A stretch of DNA of 58,268 nt from CAJBIL01 sp044359525 (GCA_044359525.1 JBIKLY010000009.1:1-58268), one strand, 5' to 3'; positions 18,269 through 26,024 are shown, counted from the first letter of the stretch. The notes: generated by a model from the sequence alone, not told the origin. Translations and numbers: made by a program.

Positions 18269-18501
18269 ATGAGCCGTGGCGCTATTGTCAGTCGCAACGA
18301 CTGCAGGCGGCAGCGCGATAAAAAACGTGGATTCGTGGAGTGATTTTGTCTTCCAGGGTGCGGGCGATAACCCGCATGTCGTACTCCGTTTGCAGGTTCA
18401 GCCAGAAGCGAGGCTCCATGCCGAAAAACAGCCCTAGGCGTAGTGCCGTATCGGCGGTAACCGGACGCGTATCGTGCACCAGTTCGCTGATGCGACTGGG
18501 G
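17953..18501. repeat. 549-bp duplicated segment, copy A (plsB 5' end plus higA part)
   Basis: This segment matches 20198-20746 in the same orientation, base for base in length with no evident indel and roughly 85 percent identity by eye. It covers the plsB N-terminal codons, the leader and the C-terminal two thirds of a higA antitoxin gene. Homology stops abruptly at 18501, where a toxin-gene fragment begins. Confidence 0.9.
18288..18501 (-). pseudogene. Truncated HigA-type antitoxin
   Basis: The frame encodes PSRISELVHDTRPVTADTALRLGLFFGMEPRFWLNLQTEYDMR-like sequence, the helix-turn-helix half of an XRE/HigA antitoxin, and is a close copy of the intact gene at 20548. The start and first helix (about 35 residues in the intact copy) are gone: upstream of 18501 the sequence is unrelated. 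The remaining frame runs on a few residues past the usual end. It sits 20 bases before plsB. Confidence 0.85.
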
Positions 18502-18591
18502 TGGCGGCCACTGGCGCTGGCCGACCGCAATGCCATCATGGATTACATCGCCGAGGGCAACCCGACGGCAGCGCTGGCGCTGGACGAGTAA
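18502..18591 (+). pseudogene. N-terminal fragment of a ParE/RelE-type toxin
   Basis: On the plus strand, directly at the duplication breakpoint, the frame reads WRPLALADRNAIMDYIAEGN followed by PTAALALDE and TAA. This is the start region of ParE/RelE toxins as I know them, without the initiator and without the remaining 60 or so residues. It is on the opposite strand to its neighbours, so it is debris from another toxin-antitoxin locus. Confidence 0.65.
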
Positions 18592-18594
18592 CAA

Positions 18595-18996
18595 TCACCA
18601 TAGTACCCGCAGGCCGGTGTGTTGATTGCTCACAATCTTACGGTCGCGGCTAACCAGCGTGTAACCGAGGGAAATGGCTTGCCAGACCAGCATGCGATCG
18701 AATGGGTCGCGGTGCTGTGGGTCGACCGGTAGTCTGGTGAAACTTGCGGCCAGGCGCGGGTCGAGCGGTAGCAGGTCGAAACCCTGTTGCTGGGCGGCGT
18801 CGACCAGTGTTTCTGGTGTGGCACCCTGCAAGGCCAATTTTCCTAGCGCCGTTTTGATGGCGATTTCCCAGAATGAAATTGCACTGACTGCAACCTGGGC
18901 GGATGGATCGATGATGGCTGCGCGGGCAACGGGCGAGAGCTGATCCGGTTCGATAATGGACCAGAGCAGCGCATGGGTGTCGAGCAGGAACTTCAC
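18595..18996 (-). CDS. vapC: VapC-type PIN-domain ribonuclease toxin
   Basis: A 133-residue PIN-domain protein, expected to cleave RNA when freed from its antitoxin. It has the acidic set MKFLLDTHALLW (Asp6), SFWEIAIK (Glu44), DPFDRMLVWQA and SRDRKI typical of PIN toxins. It overlaps the antitoxin gene upstream by four bases (ATGA). It stands right after a broken ParE-like fragment on the other strand. Confidence 0.92.
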   Translation of the reverse strand: MKFLLDTHALLWSIIEPDQLSPVARAAIIDPSAQVAVSAISFWEIAIKTALGKLALQGATPETLVDAAQQQGFDLLPLDPRLAASFTRLPVDPQHRDPFDRMLVWQAISLGYTLVSRDRKIVSNQHTGLRVLW

Positions 18997-19232
18997 GCGC
19001 TGAGCAGTTCTTCATCGGTGATGGCGAAATCCGCAGCGAAGCTGACGCTGGCTACCCCGGCCAGCGTGCCCAGTTGGCGCGGTTGGTGGGCGGGTAATTG
19101 TTCATAGGGAATTAGCGCGGCGACCTTTTCCTGATTGCGGCCGTAGGCGACGACGATGGTTTCCCCTGCTCGCACCGAGTCGATCATTTCGGAAAAACGA
19201 GCCTTGAATTCGCCAACTTGAATGGTTTGCAT
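18993..19232 (-). CDS. Phd/YefM-type antitoxin
   Basis: A 79-residue antitoxin with the Phd/YefM pattern: IQVGEFKARFSEMIDSVRAGETIVVAYGRN at the N-terminus binds DNA, while the C-terminal tail would cover the toxin. It precedes and overlaps the PIN-domain toxin gene by four bases, the usual antitoxin-first order. It probably represses its own promoter in the region 19233-19330, which carries a short direct repeat GTCAAGTT. Confidence 0.9.
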   Translation of the reverse strand: MQTIQVGEFKARFSEMIDSVRAGETIVVAYGRNQEKVAALIPYEQLPAHQPRQLGTLAGVASVSFAADFAITDEELLSA

Positions 19233-19428
19233 CGTGTGCCTTCAAAGCGGTTTCTGATGACTTGATCCTAGTGCTCTTGCTATATCGTGTCAAGTTGTCA
19301 AGTTGTGTTCTGCTCGTGGTCTGAACCCGAATGCGAATGTTTTGCTGAGCAACAGATAGGACGTAGGGTGCCAATCAGATCAATTCACCCCATTGATGCG
19401 CATTGATGTAGTTTTGATCTTTTCTCGT

Positions 19429-19449
19429 TGGTGGTTACAATAACCACCA
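19429..19449. promoter_or_regulatory. Palindromic operator candidate overlapping the hicA start
   Basis: TGGTGGTTA and TAACCACCA form a perfect 9-bp inverted repeat around CAA. The last base is the A of the hicA ATG. HicB-type antitoxins bind such palindromes to repress their own operon, and in this position it could also fold in the mRNA and hide the start site. Confidence 0.6.
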
Positions 19450-19631
19450 TGAACAGCAAGCAGATCATTAAGCAACTGGAGTCGGATGGCTGGTTTCTGG
19501 CGCGAGTCAAAGGCTCGCATCACCAGTTCAAGCATCCCGAAAAACCGGGCTTGGTGACGGTCAAGCACCCTGACAGCGACATCCCCGCCGGTACGCTGAA
19601 CAGCATTCGCAAGCAGGCGGGTTGGAAATAG
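19449..19631 (+). CDS. hicA: HicA-type mRNA interferase toxin
   Basis: A 60-residue double-stranded-RNA-binding-fold toxin. It shows the family pattern: NSKQIIKQLESDGW, then GSHHQFKHPEK with the catalytic His, VTVKHP and a terminal SIRKQAGW. The ATG at 19449 gives a normal HicA length. The hicB gene starts nine bases after its stop. HicA proteins block translation by cutting mRNA. Confidence 0.95.
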   Translation: MNSKQIIKQLESDGWFLARVKGSHHQFKHPEKPGLVTVKHPDSDIPAGTLNSIRKQAGWK

Positions 19632-19640
19632 GAGCTTGTC

Positions 19641-20033
19641 ATGCGTTTTCCCGTTGTGCTGCATTCAGACGATGGCGTCCGCTTCGGCGTGACGGTTCCC
19701 GATCTGCCCGGTTGTTTCTCCGCTGGCGATACCTTTGACGAGGCACTGGATTCGGTTCTTGAGGCGATCGATCTGCACCTGGAAGGCATTGTCGAAGAGG
19801 GCGGCGAGGTGCCGGTACCGCACGCCATTGCCGAACATCGCGCCAATTCAGACTTCGCCGACGGCGTGTGGTCGGTTGTTGAGGTGGACGTGGCACGCTT
19901 TGAAGGTAAGGCCGAGAAGATCAATATCACTCTGCCGCGCCGACTGCTGACAAAGATCGATAATTACACCCGTGCCCATGGTGAGACGCGGTCCGGTTTT
20001 CTGGCAGAGGCGGCACGGCTAGCCATGCGGTAG
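19641..20033 (+). CDS. hicB: HicB-type antitoxin
   Basis: A 130-residue antitoxin. The N-terminal HicB fold is visible in FGVTVPDLPGCFSAGDTFDEA and the C-terminal INITLPRRLLTKIDNY with TRSGFLAEAAR is a ribbon-helix-helix DNA-binding domain, so it can both neutralise HicA and repress the operon. AGGAG lies upstream at good spacing. A terminator follows 20 bases after the stop. Confidence 0.94.
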   Translation: MRFPVVLHSDDGVRFGVTVPDLPGCFSAGDTFDEALDSVLEAIDLHLEGIVEEGGEVPVPHAIAEHRANSDFADGVWSVVEVDVARFEGKAEKINITLPRRLLTKIDNYTRAHGETRSGFLAEAARLAMR

Positions 20034-20056
20034 CCAGCGGTAGCCAGCGGTCGCCC

Positions 20057-20100
20057 AAAAAAAGCAGCCCGGCATCATCTTGATGGCCGGGCTTCTTTTT
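20057..20100 (+). terminator. Intrinsic terminator after hicAB
   Basis: AAAAGCAGCCCGGC and GCCGGGCTTCTTTT pair around an 11-base loop and end in a T run, 24 bases beyond hicB. The A run on the left makes it potentially bidirectional. Confidence 0.88.
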
Positions 20101-20117
20101 AACTTATCCCCAGTCCA

Positions 20118-20513
20118 TCAAGGAGACTTAGAGCCGGTGGGCGAAGGTGGAGCAATGGTGTCACGAAAACCGTGGTCTGTCCCCGGTTCGGTTTTGTTGC
20201 GCTCGCGCCCCGTGCTAACGACCGCGCGGCTTCGATTCAGAAAGAAAAAGGAACGTGCCGACTGCAAACCGCCAACGCGTATCGGCGCCTCGGCCGGTGG
20301 CAGGCCGGCGAGCCTCGATTCCTCGAAAAGCACCAGCAGGTTCGATAGATGCCGGTTCTGCAGGACGTAGCAAACTGGCCTGTCCGGATCAAGCCCCAGC
20401 GTTGCTACCTGCTCGGGGAAAACCGTCGTGCGCACCCAGGCGTACAGCAGACGGCGCGCCAGCGGGATGAACCAGCCTGAGATGTCAAATAAACGATTGA
20501 GGGACGCAACCAT
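20118..20513 (-). pseudogene. Truncated second copy of plsB (5' end only)
   Basis: The first about 105 residues repeat the N-terminus of PlsB, starting MVASLNRLFDISGWFIPLARR and reaching FFLNRSRAVVST-GRERN. Homology then stops and an unrelated tail of about 25 residues leads to a stop. All acyltransferase motifs are missing, so it cannot be an enzyme. The breakpoint (20198) directly abuts a small inverted-repeat element. It lies downstream of an intact higBA, as plsB probably once did. Confidence 0.92.
20161..20197. repeat. REP-like inverted repeat at a duplication breakpoint
   Basis: AAAACCG (20166) and CGGTTTT (ending 20195) flank GTGGTCTGTCCCC. I recognise this GGTCTGTCCCC-type motif as a recurrent intergenic element in proteobacteria, often linked with REP-type sequences, but could not check it. 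It ends exactly where the homology of plsB copy B begins. Confidence 0.5.
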
Positions 20514-20746
20514 CGGAACTCATGGTGCTATTGTTTGGCGCAACGACTCAGGCAGCAGCGCGATGAAAAACGCGGATTCTCGGAGCGATTTTTTCTTGAA
20601 GGGTACGGGCGGTAACCCGCATGTCGTACTCCGTTTGCAGGTTCAGCCAGAAGCGGGGCTCCATGCCGAAAAACAGCCCCAAGCGTAGCGCCGTATCGGC
20701 GGTAATCGGACGCGTTCCGTGCACCAGTTCGCTGATGCGACTGGGG
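20198..20746. repeat. 549-bp duplicated segment, copy B
   Basis: Direct copy of 17953-18501. Here the higA part is complete (its 5' end continues past 20746) while plsB is cut off. Copy A has the reverse condition, with plsB whole and higA cut. Confidence 0.9.
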
Positions 20747-20853
20747 GACACGTCGATGTCGGCCGCAAGCTGACGCGCCGTAATTTTCATCGGCTTCATA
20801 AAGTCCTCCAGCAGAATTTCGCCGGGGTGAATTTCGTCAAGTAGTTCAGCCAT
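20548..20853 (-). CDS. higA: HigA-type antitoxin (XRE helix-turn-helix)
   Basis: A 101-residue protein with the HigA/VapI N-terminus IHPGEILLEDFMKPMKITAR and the helix-turn-helix core VSPSRISELVHGTRP, followed by FFGMEPRFWLNLQTEYD, all standard for the family. It lies nine bases after higB, in the toxin-first order typical of higBA, and would neutralise HigB and repress the operon. A truncated copy sits at 18288. Confidence 0.94.
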   Translation of the reverse strand: MAELLDEIHPGEILLEDFMKPMKITARQLAADIDVSPSRISELVHGTRPITADTALRLGLFFGMEPRFWLNLQTEYDMRVTARTLQEKIAPRIRVFHRAAA

Positions 20854-20862
20854 GTTCAGCTC

Positions 20863-21141
20863 CTAGTGGTAGTCCACAATTTCAACCTGGTGCGCACCAT
20901 CCTCACGCCAGACAAAACACACGCGCCATTGATCATTGACGCGGATGCTGTGCTGTCCTTTGCGGTCGCTTTTCAGGGCTTCGAGCTGGTTGCCTGGAGG
21001 AATCCTCAAGCTGGCCAGCTCGGTGGCGGCATGCAGTTGCAGTAGCTTGCGTCGCGCCACGCGCTCAATATTCCTGAACCGGGGCACGCCCTGACTATTG
21101 AAAAGCGTTTCCGTATCGGGGCAGGCGAATGAATGAATCAT
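20863..21141 (-). CDS. higB: HigB-type mRNA interferase toxin
   Basis: A 92-residue RelE-superfamily toxin that cuts mRNA on the ribosome. Family features: RFRNIERVARRKLLQLHAAT, the LRIPPGNQLEALKSDRKGQ loop, HSIRVNDQWRVCFVW and the terminal VEIVDYH. It is first in the operon with higA. The gap upstream carries the inverted repeat AATCTG/CAGATT (21166-21182), a plausible operator. Confidence 0.95.
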   Translation of the reverse strand: MIHSFACPDTETLFNSQGVPRFRNIERVARRKLLQLHAATELASLRIPPGNQLEALKSDRKGQHSIRVNDQWRVCFVWREDGAHQVEIVDYH

Positions 21142-21545
21142 AGTTTATGATATTCTGCGTCAAAGAATCTGTAAAGCAGATTTACTGCCGTATCATCGGA
21201 AGAAAGGGAGCGGCCAGCTGCAATATGTTCGGAAATTGAGTCTTATTGATCCATAAAAAAGAATGCGACCCTTTTGACTTTCACACTTGTAATGTTTGGC
21301 AGCATTTTTAATCCATCCGGTGATAGTCGTCGTTGAAGAAGAGGTAGGCGTCAAGGCAGGTGCGGGAGGGGGCGGCCCAACATGCCGGAAGAATAGCATG
21401 AGCAATATATTCAGAGAATGGCCTCTTTTCCGTTCCCACCTTTGCGGTGATCGGTTGATTTTTACAGCCGTTCATTCCTCCTCGACGCGCGGCGCTTTGT
21501 GCTGCGTCGCCAGTTGTTGCTGCACCGACGGCGGCACCTGACAGA
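21142..21545. other. Gene-free stretch with higBA control region and EF-G debris
   Basis: The first 50 bases are the likely higBA promoter, with the inverted repeat AATCTG-TAAAG-CAGATT at 21166-21182. The middle part is of lower GC and shows no convincing coding frame. The last 70 bases are the duplicated 3' end of the EF-G-like gene, listed separately. Confidence 0.6.
21472..21540 (-). pseudogene. Duplicated 3' end of the EF-G-like gene
   Basis: About 69 bases match 22063-22132, the last about 20 codons of the EF-G-like gene including its stop (VPPSVQQQLATQHKA region), with only a few differences. Homology ends at 21541. The two copies flank the small secreted protein gene, so this looks like an insertion or tandem event at the 3' end of that gene. 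Confidence 0.9.
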
Positions 21546-21908
21546 TCAGCAAAAGAGCCAGCTTCGCATTGTTTTTCCGAAGAAATTAATGCGAAGCCGC
21601 CCCTTTTGATTTGCTGACCTCATGTTGCCATCACCAGCCCGGCGGGGTCTTCCCGTTGCATTCCTGGCCACTGCCGCGGCAAATTTCGACGCCCCCGGAG
21701 GTCGAGCATTTCCACCTGCACTGCTTTTGAGTTCCTGACTAATCGGTCGCTTGCACGTGGTTACCTTTGCCTTGCTGGTCTTGCAGTCGTAGGTGGCCTC
21801 GGATGTTTTTTCTGGCGCGGTCTGTTCTGCCGCGGCGGCAGGGGACAACAAGGCGGTGTGAAGCAACAGGAAGGCGCTTGCGGCTAGAAGTGCGGATGCG
21901 AGTTTCAT
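21546..21908 (-). CDS. Small secreted protein of unknown family, perhaps frameshifted
   Basis: A 120-residue frame. The ATG at 21908 has GGAGGAGATAGCC before it and begins a clear signal peptide (MKLASALLAASAFLLL to SPAAAA). The early mature part has YDCKTSKAKVTTCK. Past about residue 55 the frame becomes low-complexity, whereas a neighbouring frame over the same bases reads QCRWKCSTSGGVEICRGSG and ends NGKTPPGW plus stop, rich in cysteine like the beginning. A one-base shift near 21715-21735 may therefore have broken the gene. It lies between two copies of the EF-G 3' end. Family not recognised. Confidence 0.5.
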   Translation of the reverse strand: MKLASALLAASAFLLLHTALLSPAAAAEQTAPEKTSEATYDCKTSKAKVTTCKRPISQELKSSAGGNARPPGASKFAAAVARNATGRPRRAGDGNMRSANQKGRLRINFFGKTMRSWLFC

Positions 21909-22063
21909 GGCTATCTCCTCCATAACAGGGTTGCCTTGAAGGAAGCGTCCGCCGGACAACCCTGAACGGCGTGATCAAAAATAATCCAAAAGCAAAAGCG
22001 GCCAAGCTCAATTTTTCTCGCCTTCGCGAAGTCAAGGCAATCGGCCCGCCCCCGTCCGCCAGC

Positions 22064-24121
22064 TCATTCCTCCTCAACACGCGACGCCTTGTGCTGCGTC
22101 GCCAGTTGTTGCTGCACCGACGGCGGCACCTGCGCGTAGTGCGAGAAATGGATGCTGTAAGCGCCTTGCCCGCCGGTCAGTGATTTCAGGCGCGACTGGT
22201 AGTCGTCGAGTTCGGCGAGCGGCACCTGGCCGGTGATCGCCGTCGCGCCCACACCGCGCGGCTGTGTTCCAGTAACGTGGCCGCGTTTGCTGGCCAGATC
22301 GCCGGTGAGATCACCAATCGATCCTTCCGGCGCCAACACTTCAATATCGACCAGCGGCTCCAGCACAATCGGGCCGGCGGCGCGTATCGCTTCAACCGTG
22401 GCCTTGCGCGCGGCGGTAAAGAAAGCGATGTCCTTGCCATCAACCGCGTGCGATTTGCCGTCATACACGGTGACGCGCAGATCCTGCACCGGGAAGCCGC
22501 CGACGACGCCATCAGCTACCGCCTGACGCACGCCTTTCTCGACCGAGACCATGAACACGCCGGGAATGGCGCCACCTTTGACGATATCGACCAGTTCCAG
22601 CCCGGCGCCCCGTTCAAGCGGCTCAACGCGCAGCGCGACTTCGCCGAACTGGCCGGCACCGCCGCTTTGTTTCTTGTGCCGGCAATGCCCTTCGCCAAAA
22701 GCGGTAATCGTTTCGCGATAGGCGATCTGCGGCGGCTTGGTGTCGAGCTCCAGCTTGAACTGCTGCAGCATGCGCGCCAATTTGGCACGCAGGTGCATTT
22801 CGCCCAGACCGCGAATCACCGTCTCGTTGCTCGTCGGGTGCCGCTCAACCTTGAAACACGGGTCTTCGAGCTCGAGCTTGTGCAGGATTTCAAACAGGCG
22901 CTGCTCGTCGTTCTTGCGCCGCGTCTCGACCGCCAGTCCCTGCATCGGCTGCGGGAATTCGAGCGGCGTCAGATGAATATGATCCTCGTCGTGCGAATCG
23001 TGCAGCACACAGTCGAACTCGATCTCGTCGACCTTGGCCACCGCACCGATATCACCCGGCACCACCGCCTCGACTTCAAGGTACTCCTTGCCCTGCAGGC
23101 GATAGAGATGGCCGACCTTGAACGGACGCCGGGCGTTGCCGACGAACAGTTGCGAATCCTTTTTCACAGTGCCCTGATGCACGCGGAAGACACCCAGCTT
23201 GCCGATGAACGGGTCGCTGACCACCTTGAAGACATGGGCCAGCACGTGTTTCTCGGCATCCGGCTCGGCCTGAAAAGCCTCGGTTTCCGGGCTGTGTGGC
23301 TTGCTGCGATAGAAAGGCGGCGGATTGCCCTCGGCCGGATTCGGCGCCAGCTTCGCCAGCACGTCGAGCAGTTGCGGAATGCCGGCACCGGTTTTCGCCG
23401 AGACAAAAAGAATCGGGATCAGATGCCCGGCACGCAGCGCCTTCTCGAAAGGCGCGTGCAACGCTTCCGGGCTCGGATCGGCGCCATCTTCGAGATAGCG
23501 CGCCAACAGGTTTTCGTCTTCCTCGATGATCTGATCGACCAGCGCCCGGTGCGCCGTGGCGACCGATTCAAAATCACTCTCGCCGCTGTCATGACCGAGC
23601 AACTCGACCACTTCCTGCCGTCCGTGCATCGGCAAATCGAGCAGCATGCATTCGCGCCCGAAACGCTCGCGGATGTCACCAAGCAAGGCCGGCAGATCGA
23701 CGTTATCGGCGTCGATCTTGTTGATGACGATCATCCGGCACAGGCCGCGTGCGGCGGCGAGTTTCATCATGCGCACGGTCGATAGCTCGATGCCGGTCTG
23801 TGCGTTGATGACGACGAGCGCGGTATCGACGGCGGCCAGCGCGCCAATGGCCTGGCCGGCAAAATCCGGGTAGCCCGGCGTGTCGATCAGATGCACGCGT
23901 GCACCCAGCCAGTCGAAACTGGCCAGCGCCGAATTGAGCGAATGCCCGAGCTCCTTCTCCTGCACGTCGAAATCGCAAACGGTGCTGCCTTTTTCAACGC
24001 TGCCGCGAGCGACGATGGCGCCCGCTGCGGCAAGCAGGGTTTCAGCAAGCGTTGTTTTACCGGCGGCGCCATGGCCGACGAGGGCGACGCTGCGCAAATT
24101 GGCGGTGCTGTTCGGAGCCAT
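22064..24121 (-). CDS. Elongation factor G-like GTPase (FusA2 type)
   Basis: A 685-residue translational GTPase. The P-loop is GHGAAGKTT (16-24), with DTPGYPDF and the NKID base-recognition motif; the EF-G II-V domains follow, including GEMHLR and SGGAGQFGEV. It diverges from canonical FusA at the switch regions and GTP site (AAGKTT in place of the usual DAGKTT) and it stands outside any ribosomal protein operon. It therefore belongs to the secondary EF-G-like group, whose exact role in translation or recycling is not settled. Its 3' end is duplicated at 21472. Confidence 0.88.
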   Translation of the reverse strand: MAPNSTANLRSVALVGHGAAGKTTLAETLLAAAGAIVARGSVEKGSTVCDFDVQEKELGHSLNSALASFDWLGARVHLIDTPGYPDFAGQAIGALAAVDTALVVINAQTGIELSTVRMMKLAAARGLCRMIVINKIDADNVDLPALLGDIRERFGRECMLLDLPMHGRQEVVELLGHDSGESDFESVATAHRALVDQIIEEDENLLARYLEDGADPSPEALHAPFEKALRAGHLIPILFVSAKTGAGIPQLLDVLAKLAPNPAEGNPPPFYRSKPHSPETEAFQAEPDAEKHVLAHVFKVVSDPFIGKLGVFRVHQGTVKKDSQLFVGNARRPFKVGHLYRLQGKEYLEVEAVVPGDIGAVAKVDEIEFDCVLHDSHDEDHIHLTPLEFPQPMQGLAVETRRKNDEQRLFEILHKLELEDPCFKVERHPTSNETVIRGLGEMHLRAKLARMLQQFKLELDTKPPQIAYRETITAFGEGHCRHKKQSGGAGQFGEVALRVEPLERGAGLELVDIVKGGAIPGVFMVSVEKGVRQAVADGVVGGFPVQDLRVTVYDGKSHAVDGKDIAFFTAARKATVEAIRAAGPIVLEPLVDIEVLAPEGSIGDLTGDLASKRGHVTGTQPRGVGATAITGQVPLAELDDYQSRLKSLTGGQGAYSIHFSHYAQVPPSVQQQLATQHKASRVEEE

Positions 24122-24153
24122 TTTTTCCCTTTGTTAAACGTGCTGATTCGATG

Positions 24154-25707
24154 CTACTCCGGCTCACTGACCTTCGATGTCGTGGGCGGAAGAATGATGC
24201 GTGCGCAATTTCGGCCCCCCGCCTTGGCTTCATACAACGCTTTGTCGGCTCGCGCAAAAACAGGCTCAAAACTGCTGTCATCCGGGCCAAGCTCGGTACT
24301 GCCGACGCTGACCGTAAAACGCAAATTTACCTCGCTGCTCGCAACTTCGCAGGCCGCCGTTGCGGCAACAATGCGCTCAGCCAGACGCAAGGCGCCCTCG
24401 GCGTCTGTATTGGGCAACAGTATGCCGAACTCCTCGCCGCCCAGACGACCAAAGGAATCAACATCGCGCAGGCACTGCTCGCCAACCCGCGCAAAGGCCT
24501 GCAATACGGCATCGCCGGCGGGATGTCCATAGGCATCGTTGATGCGCTTGAAAAAATCCAGATCGATTTCAAGAAATGCCAGTGGCTGGCCATAACGTTT
24601 TGCCCGGGCAATTTCCTCGGCACAGACGTCAAGAAACTGCCGGCGGTTTTTCAACCCGGTCAGTTCGTCGATCCCGGCCAGCCGCGCCAGCTCTTCCTGG
24701 CTGGCGCGCAAGGCCGCGAGCAGCTTGAGGCTGCGCCAGCTACGGAAAAGGGTGACCAGCATGATGGTTAGCAGCAGACCGGCAACGATCCGGATTTTCC
24801 GCCAGGTCGGCGCTTCGATGGCCTCGATCGACTCGCCGGCCACCACGACTAACGGATAGTTGCTCATGACGCCATAAGCCAACAGACGCGGGATATGATC
24901 GGTTGCCGCTGACGTCGTGGGCAACACGCCCTGCGGCGAAACCTTCAGGCCTTGGGTAAAAACCGGGGATTGTGCGACCGAGATCCCCAGCTCAAGCGGG
25001 CGCGTCGCCGAACGGACGAGCAGGATGCCGTCACGGCGTACCAGGCTGATCATCGGGTCCCGGTCGGTACGAATATCGCGGAACGCCCGGTCAAACAATT
25101 CGGTTTCGATGCCGATCAGAATTGTCGAGACGCCATGCGACGGCTGGCTGAAACGGGCTGCCACCGGTACCACCCAGCGTCCGCTGGCCCGCCCCTGTAC
25201 CGGCACACTGATGAATAGCTGCCGTGGCGGGTTGGCCTGCACCCCTTTGAAATAGTCACGGTCGTTCACCTTGACGCCCTTGTGCGGGTCTTCCGACGGA
25301 ATCAGATAGAGTTCACCGCTATCGCTCACCAGGCGAACCATCATGGAAGCATCGGTAACGCGTTGGAAGGCCAGCACCAGTTCGCGAAACTGCGGGTTGC
25401 TGCGTGGGTCTTCCCGCGGATTGTCGCTGACCCAGCGATCTGCTGCCGCAATGAACACTTCGGCCATTTTGAAAATATTGTTGACCTGGGCATCGGCGGC
25501 AATGCGCTGACGCTCAAGAAGACGGCTGGCTGTCACACGGCTGTCGGCGTGTTCCTGGTATGCCCATAATGCAAAGAAAGCCCACAGGCAAACGACGAAC
25601 AGGGCCGTCAGTACCTTGACTGCTCTTTCTGCAGAACGATTACCGGCGGACTGCTCAGGCACCACGGCGAGACCCTCGACAAGCCGCCGTCTCGATGACG
25701 GCAGCAC
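24154..25707 (-). CDS. Membrane-bound diguanylate cyclase with periplasmic sensor
   Basis: A 517-residue protein. One membrane helix near 30-50, a periplasmic sensing region of about 240 residues (double-Cache-like, with NDRDYFKGVQANPPRQLFIS and GRWVVPVAARF), a second helix near 310-330, and a GGDEF domain starting DELTGLKNRRQF. The active site is GGEEF, and RDVD five residues before it is the inhibitory I-site, so it probably makes cyclic di-GMP under product feedback. The GTG at 25707 is the earliest start; the signal could begin slightly later. It may work against the HD-GYP protein at 5881. Confidence 0.9.
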   Translation of the reverse strand: MLPSSRRRLVEGLAVVPEQSAGNRSAERAVKVLTALFVVCLWAFFALWAYQEHADSRVTASRLLERQRIAADAQVNNIFKMAEVFIAAADRWVSDNPREDPRSNPQFRELVLAFQRVTDASMMVRLVSDSGELYLIPSEDPHKGVKVNDRDYFKGVQANPPRQLFISVPVQGRASGRWVVPVAARFSQPSHGVSTILIGIETELFDRAFRDIRTDRDPMISLVRRDGILLVRSATRPLELGISVAQSPVFTQGLKVSPQGVLPTTSAATDHIPRLLAYGVMSNYPLVVVAGESIEAIEAPTWRKIRIVAGLLLTIMLVTLFRSWRSLKLLAALRASQEELARLAGIDELTGLKNRRQFLDVCAEEIARAKRYGQPLAFLEIDLDFFKRINDAYGHPAGDAVLQAFARVGEQCLRDVDSFGRLGGEEFGILLPNTDAEGALRLAERIVAATAACEVASSEVNLRFTVSVGSTELGPDDSSFEPVFARADKALYEAKAGGRNCARIILPPTTSKVSEPE

Positions 25708-26024
25708 GCAAATTCATTCTACCCTCAGTCAATGCTCAACGCGCAAGAACGCATGCCGCCCGGCAACAACAGGGCAATCGCATTTAAACATCGACCCCCA
25801 ACGCAGAGGCGCAGAGGACGCAGAGATGACGCAGAGATGACGCAGAGAAAGTCAAATTCACTTGTATTCTGCTTTTCTCTGCGTTTCCTCTGTGCCTCTG
25901 CGCCTCTGCGGTAGGTTTTAAAGTCAAATGTAATCGCCCGCAACAACAAGGTCGGCACTCGGTGCGCTACGTCGCCGTGGTAAAATCCGGCGCTTTCCTG
26001 CCTTCCATCTGATTGATCCTTAAT
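25708..26024. other. Divergent intergenic region holding a hairpin repeat
   Basis: The gap between the divergent diguanylate cyclase gene and ribE is mostly taken by the repeat at 25775-25935. The remaining 90 bases before ribE would hold its promoter. I looked for an FMN riboswitch and did not see one. Confidence 0.5.
25775..25935. repeat. Long hairpin repeat, GCAGAGGC family, copy 2, with terminal sequences
   Basis: The core (25801-25912) starts ACGCAGAGGCGCAGAGG with a repeated ACGCAGAGATG unit and ends GCCTCTGCGGT. Outside it are the family ends: GCAATCGCATTTAAA on the left and TTTAAAGTCAAATG-TAATCGC on the right. The copy at 44993 has the same ends, so the full unit is about 140-160 bp with defined borders. 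Confidence 0.9.

Noticed and set aside
25725..25958. Small frames within the hairpin repeats reading like LCASAPLR or RRGAEDAEMTQR
   Set aside because: They are translations of the repeat units. Only the apbE frame joins a real gene in frame.
25919..26024. FMN riboswitch before ribE
   Set aside because: The conserved blocks of that riboswitch are not present in the leader.
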